DNA of 64,000 bases from Sipunculus nudus (Eukaryota; Annelida; Sipuncula; Golfingiida; Sipunculidae), in NCBI GenBank assembly GCA_026874595.1, contig CM049308.1, positions 13,907,501 to 13,971,500 of the forward strand, in the 5' to 3' direction. Shown here in pieces: positions 11,301-23,300 of the stretch; the first letter of the stretch is position 1; the number at the start of each line of letters is the position of its first letter. The notes beneath the pieces were generated by a model. That model saw nothing but the letters and a program-made list of their open reading frames with translations. It did no database searches and had not been told where the DNA came from. Position numbers and translations under genes: made by a program.

Positions 11301-14300
11301 GTCTGTATATCTGTCATTGTATCCTTGTGGAGGCAAGTTCAGTGTCGCTTCATTAGATTTTACAAAATTTTAACTATTTTCTTCTTCATTAGATTTTCAA
11401 GTTAATTTGCACATTTAATTAATTAATTGATGTCAGCTTAAAATTTAAGATAGAATCCCTGGCAAAAACCCCTAAATTAAAAATTAACCCAAAAGTAGTT
11501 ACAAATACATATTAGACCTCATATATCATTTTAAACTTTGTACAAACCTGTTTCTGATGGTATATGTATTTATAAAATTCACATACGTTTTCATATGAAA
11601 TTTTAACATTTTTGACAATTAAAAATTTGTTAATGGTGCATGATTTAAAACAACCAGTAACAGTAAACTACATTTTAATGGGCTTATATCAGACTACATG
11701 CCAATACCTCAAACTTTTTTCTTGCTTTAATGTTTCTTTCTAACTTAAATGAAATTTTAAAATTTTGATTCAGTAAAAAAATATAATTTTATTCTTAAGC
11801 ATGAAAAAAACATGGTAGAGGATAAACAACAACAAAAAATAATTACTAATTGAAAAACTTGTTTTCAGGTTGCCATGGCTGGAGGGAGCAACTGGAGAAG
11901 ATACAAACATGGCCAGAATGTGCAGACCTGTGGAGACAATTCCAAAATGTTGAGCTCAGCAGCTTTCAGAAAAATAAACCATGCTCAAATAAAAAAGATG
12001 GATTGATGGTCAGTCAGAATAAACACCCAACTCATAAAGGATCAGAATGCAGTAATATGAACAAAAGCTTTCATGCATCAAAGACGGCAAGAGGTCTGAT
12101 GGGACACAACCCTTCCCAGCATGCATCAGAAGATGCGGCATCACCCGTAGAATTCAGGGTTACTCATCAAAGATCAGCTGAAACAAATACCTCCAAGTGT
12201 GAAAGGAATCAGGATGGATATATAGATATTGAGGGATGCTGCAAAATAGCTCCCTGTGCAATAAACACAACTAAACCACATCTAGAGCCAGAGAAGATGG
12301 CAGGGTTAGGTACAGGGACAAGTGATGTACATTTAACTGACTCAACACAAGAGACTTCTGTAATTGGCAGTAATGAACTGGATACAGGAGGTTCTACTGC
12401 AGAGTTATCAGTACACTGCTATTCTGCAAGAGAGAATGATGATTTGTGTGTTGTGAGCACATGTGTAAATTGTTCTAAATCTTCAGGGGGTTCCAGAGTT
12501 TGTTCATGCAGTAATCATGGGGTGTGCTTGAAGAGGAAAAACCTAGAAACTGTTGAGAGAACAAAAAGACTGAAACAAGATGTAAATCACACAAGTGATA
12601 CAGTAACTTTCAGGGTGTCTTGTAAGTGTACTGGGAGACTCTCCAGATCAACCAATGTTCAGGTATGTAACTCTCCAGGTGCAGACATGGGGGGGGGTGG
12701 GGGTGGGGGGGGGTCTTAACCCACCCCTTTTCAGCTGCCACAACCTTTCTTTTTTTAAGAGTTTTAATCCAATATTTTAGGTGTGCACCCTCCTCTTTTC
12801 TGGCCCGAGATGCTTTTCTAGGTCTTCTTATCATTCTTCTTGGCTTGGACTCCACCCTTTTCAAAATCCTAAATCTGCCCTGGTCTATTTCATTTTCTCC
12901 TGTGTATCACCAATATTTCCTGCTGAATATCATGATACATGAGTCATGTTTGGAGTTATGACATTATGTCACATTTTTATCTGCATCAAATCCAATTTTC
13001 TCTTAATTATTGCAAGATCTTATGATGGAAATTGTAAGATGCAAGTAACCTTTATTAATGTCATCATCAAAATTATATGAATATAAAAATTAAATGCAAG
13101 CTTGAATGTCAGTTTTGATACTGTAAAGCATTAGAACCATTGGTACTTATTGGAATGATTAAAAGTGTATTATAAGTCTGAAACAGTATTAGATTTGTTT
13201 TAGCCATTTAAAAGTGGCAAGTGCAAGAAAACACTTCCCATGCAATGACAGTTTCTGAGAAAATGATTTCTGAAGTTTATTGTCAAACAGATCATTATGC
13301 CCATGGCTCCAAAACTATTTTGTGACACATATTTATTTATTATCTCTCTTTCATGTGATAGCCCTCATGTGATTAGTAAGCTGTGTAGCCACCAGGTGTC
13401 ACTCCTGTACAATATTACCAATGACTGATGGCATTGTTTGGAAACCTTCATGTGTTAAATTAATGCATTGAACAGTTTGAACTGCCATCAATTCTAATTG
13501 TAACACCAGACTTGTAAATGTAAATCAGTGTGAAAAATTTGTATTAATGTTAAAAAAATTAAAAATGGGAGTCCAGACTTTCCTATTTACTTGAAGTTAA
13601 GCATCAGAGTGTCCTAACAATATTTCGTCTCACATATTTACAGATTCTTGTCACCTGAGTGAGATGTAAACATTCAGTCCTGTTATCAACTTCATCAGAT
13701 ATTTATGCACACATTAATAAAAAATAATGAAAAGTTTCCTCCAAAAGTCTTATAACAAAACACTTGTTTGAATGGTTGCTTTGTCTTAAGTTTTTTCTCA
13801 GCTATCTCCATCCTTATTTATTTTCTATACATACAGTCAGTGAGAGTATGACACTCCATTGATTAATTCCACAAACATGCCTAGCTTTGTTTACAGTTTC
13901 TTTACACGAGGGTGTAAAAACGTGTCTTTCCAGTGATGTGAATTTACATTACTAGTTTAATTAACCTGAGTGTAAAAGCCCTGCTAACCCTGCTATTAAA
14001 TTGTTCCTGGTACCGGTGATGTAGGACTCAAGTCTGGCAAAGTTTATCTTGAGTCCAATTAAAAAAAACTCTGTCACATATTATAAAGACTCAAATCTGA
14101 ACTACTGACAGAACACTATTTTTATACTAGCTTTGCTCAGCATCGGAACATATTTTTTATTATAGTAAAACCATTTGTGAACTAACTTATAAATGTACAT
14201 GATAATCTGAAATTTCTTTATTAAATTATTTTTTAGGGATATTTGTATTGGATTTAGACATGGACTCTTTTTTCAAATGACTCATACTCAAAGGAGGTGG

Positions 14301-17300
14301 ACTTGGACTCGAACCTCAAGTACTCAGACTCGGACTCGAGTGGCCTGGACTCAGATTTGCACTCGGACTTGGATGGTGTGGACTGGACTGCATCACTGCC
14401 CCAAACTGTGAATAGACAATACTCATTTGACAAGTTGTAATTATAACACTCCCTGTATCATTCATTGTATCCACTAAAACAAAGTTTTGCGGATACTTTG
14501 TTTTTGACGGGGTTCAACCGCCACCGTATTCATTTCTGGAAAACTCCTCTGCGACTACCAGACCAATTTTTCCTAAACTTACACCAATTATCAGATTACA
14601 TGTGAAGTGGTGCCTAAACATTTGGCTTTGACCTCTGACCTTTCCTCTCTCTATTGCGTCCATATGTGCATCAATTTTGACACATTTACCCCGAAATCTT
14701 TGGACTCATTTGACCAATCAGGGAAAAAATTGCAGAAATGTAGCCCTTGGATAGTTTTATAACATACACAAAAATGGTGGCGCCTCCTGCAACCATTTTT
14801 GCATAGCATTCAACTGTTAATCTGCCTTGGGTTAAAATCACCTATATCTCTGCAGTGGTTTGACTAATTCACCTGAAATTCAGCATTGGTATACATTCTG
14901 GGTAGCTTTCTTGTTTTTATGACAGGTGGTCCCACCTACATTCACATTCATGTTGCAGACATCCATGCTAATATCTCCGGAGTGGTTTTACGTATCTCCC
15001 TGAAAATTTGCATGTGTTGAGATCTCCCATAGATCTTTATTATACAAAAAACTGGTGGTACCACCTGAATAATTTTTGCACAGCATCCATCTGTTCTTTT
15101 GCCTTGGGTTAAAATCACTCATATCTCGGCATTGGTTTGACTTGTTCACCTGAAATTTGGCATGCATATACATCCTGGATAGCTTTCTTGATTTCATGAC
15201 AGGTGGTGCCACCTACATTCAGGTTCATGCTGCAGATAGCCATGCTAATATCTCCGGACTGGTTTGACATATCTTCCTGAAGTTTTCCATGTGTTTAGAT
15301 CTAACATAGATCTTTATCATACACAAAACTGGTGGCGCCACCTGCAACCATTTTTGCACGCGTCCATCTGTTTGTCTGCTGTTGGATAAAATCACTCATA
15401 TCTCAGCAGTGGTTCTACTTATCCACCTGAAATTTTGCATGTATACATCTTGGATATTTTCTCTATCAAATAACAGGTGGAGCCACCTACAATCATGTTA
15501 ACATGGCAGACATCCATGCTAATATGTAACACATCTAACTCTATTTTCCCTTTCCACTCAATCCTTGCCTCACTTCACCCGTCCTACTCTGATTTTTGCT
15601 GATACACATTGTTGCTTGTCGACTACCTTTATTATAGTTTATTATATGCTGTACCAAAACAGGTACTGGTTGTTTCTTTTATGAAATAAAAGTTTGATCA
15701 GTCTGATCTGCATCTACCAAGTGATTTGAAAATATAACTTCACTATAATGTTTTCAGACAATAAATTTGGATGATATAATATAGATAAAATCTACATTTC
15801 ATTTTCATATTGGTTCTCTTCAAGGAGGTGGTTCGTTGCACAGGTGTATTTTTAACCAGGAACTTTGGCTGGAAAGTCAACCTTAAGGACCCACAGATAG
15901 AGGTCAGTTTTCCATTATACGTTGTAGTCATTCCAGATCTCCTTCAGCTTAACTGCTGCTGTGTTGTGCAAGATTCTTTGGGTCTCACCACCAGCGCTCC
16001 CACATCGCAAAGAAAACATGGTATCGCATTGTGCATCCCGCTCAAAGTTTTAAATCTGTGACACCTCACTCTCATTAGTCTGATTTTTGGCTCTTTGTCA
16101 GCTCTGGCGAAGCAGCAGTTAAACGAAGGAGATCTTGAATGACTTCAGTGTATAACTGCTGCATGAGGAGAGTATTTTTATGTATTATAAGAAAATGGGG
16201 ACCCGTTGGGTCCCTTTGCAGAGGAAAGGTGTATTGCCACATAGTGTGTCCCCAGACCCATAAGGTAATGTACTCCCCAGACCAGTAAGGTAGGGACGTC
16301 TGGTGGCTGATACAGAACCAGTTATTTATGTCTTTGTGGTAATGGGCCAAGGTGAAGGTCAGCAATGGCATGGTGGAGAGTGGTGCCTGGAATTCAGTTG
16401 TTTGCAAGTGGAAGGGCCTAATGGGTGTGCATTCTGTAAGTTAGGGCATCTGACTGACGCTGAAAGCAAAACTGGTCCACTGTCATGGCCCATTTCTATG
16501 GGTTTACTTGGACAAACAGGCATGACTTTTAGTAGTATATAGATAGATAGATAGATCTATATTAATAGAAGATAGAAGAAGATAGTTAGATAGAGCATAT
16601 GCATAACAAGACCTTGATTTATATTGAATGAATGAATGAATGAATGAGAAATCTTGTATATATTAAATAGTAATTACGATACCCCTTATATATATTGTAT
16701 ACAACAGACAATTTGCCTGTTGAAACCTTGTTAGCTGTAGAGCACATTGCTATGCCATTTATGTGTTTATGTACTTTAGACCTTTTGTTCATTTCAGGTA
16801 TGTGTTCACATTAATGACCACAGGATGACCATTGGTATACCAGTAACAAAGTTAGTGGGTTTCTAGATTTCACTTATAAATAAATTATATGTTTTAATTT
16901 ATTATGTGCCAATGAAATTTATGATTTATACTATTCACATCATGGTACTGATGATGTATAGAGTAGAAATTTGCTCATCTAAAATCCATTATGGTCAAAT
17001 ATTTTAATGATACATGACTCTTCTTAACCCTACATATGAAAAAATATTAAAAAAAAATAAGCAGACATTATAACTCCAATGCCCTGAAGACTCCATCTTT
17101 CACAAATTCTTATTGGATCCAGTCAAACCCTTCTTAGATATCATGCACACTGACACAAGGACAAGGGCACACATACTTGGAAGATCATTGGAATACATTT
17201 ATCCAGGCCGTTGGAGGTCTTGAGACCAGTCTTGGCCGTACGGCTGGTCTCGAGGCCAGGTTCCTCCAGCCTCAGACTTGGCCTCAGAAGGATATGACCT

Positions 17301-20300
17301 GGACCTGGTCTCTTTGCCTTTTGGCTATGTGACATGGCCAAAGCAGGCTCGAGGCCGCTAAAGTCTGACCTATTTTGTATTCAATCATTTTGAGCTGTAA
17401 GCCTTAACTCATACTGGAATTCAGACATTGAATCTCAGTTTTATGGACTGTGAATTGGTTGGCCTCACAGGGTGGTGAATTGGACTAGGTCTTAAGGTGC
17501 TTTTCCATAAGTGCGTAGTCCGTATCCGTAGTCTGTATGCGTAGTCCGCATGTGTAGTCCGCGAAAATTGCTTCGTAGACTTTTTAACTGGGCTGTTTCC
17601 ATTCATCCACATGCGTAGTACGTATGCGTAGTCCATATCCAAAGTCTGTATCCACACGGTGCCGGGAGCGATTTTTGCGCACTACTCATACCAATCATCG
17701 TGTCAATTTCAGGTTTAGCATAGAGTTTTCCCCATTCAGGGTGTGCTGTATATGCACAGTCTCTATTTCCAACTGGAATGAATGTCATTTCTGGCATGAA
17801 ACCAAACATTGGCACGTGGCTGAATTTTGTTTTCCTTTCTTAAGCGCAGACATGATTTTGAGATGATCGAATCGTAAACATCACTGTCGCATATAAAATA
17901 CTACTAATCATGATCTTTTAGAACTTTTATTTTTTTAAATTTTATTGTTTAACTTTTGATGCTAATATATACAAATGTACAATAAATATATGGTGAAATG
18001 GCTTGCAAAAAAAGAAAAACTTCAGCTATCGAGCACCTATCAATACGGAGTACGGACTACGTACTTATGGAAAACGAACTTTGCGGATACGGACTACGCA
18101 TACGGACCATGCATGCGGACTACGCACTTATGGAAAACCACCTTTAGCCTCAGAGGGCCATGACTTGGCCTTGAAGGGCCATGACTCAGACTTGGCCTCG
18201 GCCTCAGAGGGTCATGACTGGACTAAAACACTGTCTTAAATATATCTCTAGGGTAGCTCTTAATTTTAATGAATCAGACTCTGTCTTTAAGCCTTTTGAT
18301 CATTAATGAGGACACTTCCATTTCAGACAACCTCTGTCAAGGAGAGACTACATACAGCACATTGGCCTGAGGTCTCCTGTGGCGTTTATTATGGCTCAGA
18401 GTGCATGTATACAGGCAAGTGTAGTTAGCTATATCAAATGAGTGCACAAGAACATATTTTCTGAAATATGAATAATATTTTTATTAGCACATTTTCATTC
18501 AGAAAAAATAGTTTCCTGTATAGACTGCATTTACGTTGAAGAAAATTAAAATAAACTCAGTGATTTAAATTATAATTCCTAATGATATTTTTGCTCTTGA
18601 TGTTTCTGTTTTGACTTTTTTTGACCTGGTTTTTGCTGTGAAAAATCATTAATCAGTCACCACAAGAGGTACAAACTTCTAATAAAACCTCCAGATATGG
18701 GTGGATGAGTTATCTTGCCACACTTTGAAGTTCTAATTGGGATATATAACCAAAGAGACTCCCTGCTACAGATATCTAGGTCTGATAGCTGAGCACCATG
18801 GGCCTTGGATCACTTTTTATACTGTTATTATTGTTTCCTAATTTTTTTTTATTATTTTCTTTATTATTATTATTATTCTCATTATTATTATTATTTTTAT
18901 TGTTTTTGTTGTTTCTTCCTATTGTTATTGTTATTATTATTATTAATTTCCAATGTCTGTTCATTGACATTGTTTTTACAGCCTGGAACTGTGGTCCTTG
19001 ATCCTATGTGTGGGGCTGGCACATTGCTGTTAGAAACTGCTGCTTCTTTTACCGTCAGTGACTTTTTAAAAATTCTCCTGTAACCTCATATTAATCTTAT
19101 AGTCAGGGCTAGTTCCAGACCACTAGAATATACCAACAGTTTTACAGGAGGTCTAGCAAAATTTGGTTAGCACCAACCCTTTGACTGATATTTATTTTTA
19201 CAAGGCCTGATCCAGATTGTTGCTTGTCATGAATCATGTACATATTTTATTTGCTGAGGAATAAGAAAATCACCTGGTCACCTTTGAGTGAACCTTTATG
19301 AAGTCAAGACAATACAAAATGGAAACCTGTACAAAACCATGTAAAGGTGACTGTTTTCAAACATATTATTGAAAAGTATTTGAAATGTAGGGCCCAGTGA
19401 TATCCTTTTTGCTCAGGTAAATATTCTGCCCTGCTTGACCTCAATATCCTTTTAAAATCTTTTTGCCAATTATGTGCCCTGTATATTTGCCTGCATTAAG
19501 GGCTGGCTAATGGGAAAATTGTAAATATCGATGATCAGACAAGAATGATAATTAGGTTATTGATAAAACTGAGTATATCAAGAAATAATAATATTGTTTA
19601 TCAGCTTGAGATAAATCATAATATATTGATATAGTTTGTGGCAAGTAAATTAATTTGTCTGGAGTCATCATTAATTGTAGTAATTCTTGTCAGAGCCATC
19701 AATGTATCACCTCAGTCCTCCCTGCAGTCCTGATTGGCTGAAATCTGTCATTGGTTCTCATAGTATTAAAACTTTTTGCATTAATTTAGGCTGATTACTT
19801 TAAAATTAACTTGCTTTCAGACATTACCCCATGGGCCTATGTATTAAGTTTATTTCAAATTTATATAATGGTTCTAGAAGAGATTTGCACACAAATGCCT
19901 GCACAAACATATATGATTTAAATAATAATCTTTGTGCATGGAATAGGGCTTATAATAAAAGAAAAATGAAGCTGGAATATCTTGAATCCATCCTCTCACC
20001 AGAGGTCATTTCTACTCAAAACAAACCTCTCTGAGTTAGGCACTGTGGGGTTTGCCACAACTACTTGTCTCAACTGTCACACTTTAAAATCAAAATTTGT
20101 TTCATTTCAAGGAAACACCTTCTGTTAACATTTCAAATGGACGTGCTAACAAATTATTATTTATTCAATGAAGTCCTTACCACAGGAACACTCAGGTGTA
20201 TATATTTTGCCTTGAAACAATTTTTATTCAACATATTTAAGCAACTGCATTACCCTCTTCACTACATTTATACCTACACCGCTGGTATATGTAGAAGCCC

Positions 20301-23300
20301 TGTTGCATTGTGGGGTTTGAATTTAAATGCCCATAAACCCCAACCAGCAGGGGCATAGTCTAGTGAGTCCAGTTCTGCTCAGTGTGATCTTTACTATAGA
20401 AGCAAAAAGTGATATATACCATTCTTATCATGTGTCTATCTTCATCCTCATGCAGTAATCAGTGCCACCTGCAGGCCATGAATCTATTCTTGTAGAAAGA
20501 AACTTTGATTACTTTGTCTGCTAGAATGTAATGAAAAATGATCACACATGTAAATCTAATTCTTAAATCATATTTGCATTTCATACTAATAAATACACAC
20601 ATACTATTTTCTCCATGTTTTCACTTGTTCAGTGTACTTGTATTGGGGTTGAGAGAGATTCAGCACAGCTCAGCAAGGCTGCAGAAAATATCAGCCATGG
20701 CTCCTTCAGTAAAAACATCTCTCTGATCAAAGGAGAAGTCACAGGTGAGATTTTACTCTTGTCAACTGATTCTTAAATGTTTCACAAACAGTGGTGAAGT
20801 TTCAGTTATATTGTCTGAAGTTCTCAGTTGGTTTTATCCCAGAATGTCACAGGTCCTGCTCATCTGCTGAGCATCATGACCCTTGGGCCACCTGTTCCTT
20901 TTCATCAACACTGACTTTATTCCTATCCAGTCTTACAAATAAATTTCTGTAATGTAACTGGATTCTTCAAAATCTGTTTTGTATTTAATAGTAGTGGGTC
21001 TAAATTATTGTGCTCCAAGTCCCCTGTGGCCATGCTTTGGAAATACCAGTTTTTGGAGTGCCAGGAATGATACCAAGTGTGCTCTAAGGGATTCATTTCC
21101 TATATTTTCCCTTAAATCCTGAGGAATTGACATTATTTTGCAAAGGGTCCAATGCAGGCCATCTATCAGAAACTATGTGAATCCAGTGAATTGAGTCTTA
21201 TGTGAACTCAGCCTATGGACAACATGTCCAGGATGATTTCCGAGTGAGAAAATAGGCAGTATGGATAATTTAGAGTAATACCAGGGTTGACCATCAGCAC
21301 CACCTGGTGTTCATTCTGTGACAAAAGTGAGGCTTGTAAAATTCCTCATGTAATATGTAGTTAACATAAAAATCATAGAATTTGAAAATTGGTCACCATT
21401 TTAGATCACCACATTCTCAGCCTCTGCTGTCTGAGCAAACTGATACCTTTTCAAAGTAAGTGCTCATTGTAGGTGTTCCAGATTGCTAGGGACAATGTCC
21501 ATTAGAAAAAATAAAGGTCTTTTCTTAAGTATAGCACGTGTGACTTAAGTATGAACACCCTTCTTATTTGTGCTAATTTATTCCGTCTTCAGTTTAAACC
21601 ATTGAATATTTAACTTGTTTTCTTTATATAAACAAGAAAACGTGTTTGTTTGGAATGATACTGTACTATTTATTCACTCTGCCAAAGAGGTTATATTTCA
21701 CAAGCATTGTTTGTTTGAGGTGATTTTGCCAGGAAATTTTGTATTCAGCCATAATGAACTGATAGCAGAAGAAAATATATATTCTGTTACCTTTGAATTG
21801 TATTTGGTTTTAGCACTGCCTTTAAAGTCGAGTTCATTCTTTGACTAGGTATATTGGGTAGGTACTGGCTTTTTAGGTATATTTCTCTCTTGTAAATATA
21901 ATAATATCTCTTAACATTTCATTCTGAAATCATTTCTTTTCACAGTAGAAATTAATGTGCTCCAGGTGCAATCAGTGGCTGGAAAGTAATATAAATATAG
22001 CATTTTACACTAACATAAATGCTGTTTGCAACCAATAGCAAAAACAAAAAACAAAAAAAAAAAATTTTATTTGTGATTCATGACAAGTACATCTTCCTTT
22101 CATGATTGCAAGTGTTTGCAATTTTTATCTTCAGCCATGCAGTCTTTTTATAGTAAACAGACACACTTGAATTGTATTTATCAACAAACTGAACCAAATA
22201 ATACATGACAATTTCTGCCAAAAAAAATTACTCAGGGTGTGGCTGTAAATAGATGTGTTGCCATAAAAAATGGGATTTACAGTAATAGCATAAGTAAATA
22301 CACATTATGCCAAGTGGCTGAGTACCTTTGAACTGTATTTGGTCTTAGCGCTGCCTTTTCAGTCCAGTTCAGTAGATGTTGTGCTGTGTGACTTGCCTTT
22401 TGGGGAGAATCATGGGACAGTGCAGGAGCTGAGTGTGGATTACCCAGAATTCATCAGGAGCATGGACAGGTAGGCAGTCCAAAGATATAATTAACATGGG
22501 GTTTACATTATATGGAGCATAGTGTTGTTATGGCAAAGATGCTGGGCTTTTGATCAAGTGGTCATAGCTATAAAATCCTGAATTTAACACTCCTGCCCTA
22601 AGAACCTTTAGCAAGTTAAATTGGTACTTTTCTCGCTCATGTGTGGTGTTGCTAGGAAGTATACTATACTTAAAAAGCTAAAGATTTGGTTTATGCCAAT
22701 TGACAGTGTACCTGAAGGCCATGAGGCATTGTCAGAAATGACAAAAATATTTGCATCCTCATCGAGCCTTAAAAGTGCTTTCTCGCTGAAGGATGTAACA
22801 GCACTCTGACAGCCAGTAAGCTGGTTGTAGAGACTATAATGTCAGGGGGCCAGAATGGCGCTACTCTTGGACCCACTACTTTAGTTTGTCTCCTACTTTA
22901 CATGTGGAATGCACATAGTGAAACCTGGAATTTCTGCAAAATTTTCTGACAAGTCACTGTGTCAGCTCTGCTGCCAAGTCAATAACTTTTTTTTGTGTGG
23001 GCCAATTGGTGGATTTGAAATCCAAATTAAAAGAGAAAAATCAAAATCACAATTATGCCCAGTCAGAGGAGTTCATTATCTACTTCTTTGAGAATTCTTT
23101 AGCAATTTTGTCTGCTTCTGATCATCCATCATGGATCAACAAAGTTGATGAAATATTTGGCAAAACATGTTTCAACCATTCTGTATGATAAGGCTGTTGA
23201 CTAGCTCATATTTCTGTTGCATGAAGATGCAGTTCATGAATCATTTCAAAGTACAACCATTTAAAAACATACCCTTATATATTAAATAATTTAAAAACCG

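Noticed and set aside
12663-12719. Extension of THUMPD2 exon 3 into a poly-glycine C-terminus
   Set aside because: The frame runs through a consensus donor CAG|GTATGT into a G homopolymer, and the conserved protein continues in exon 4.
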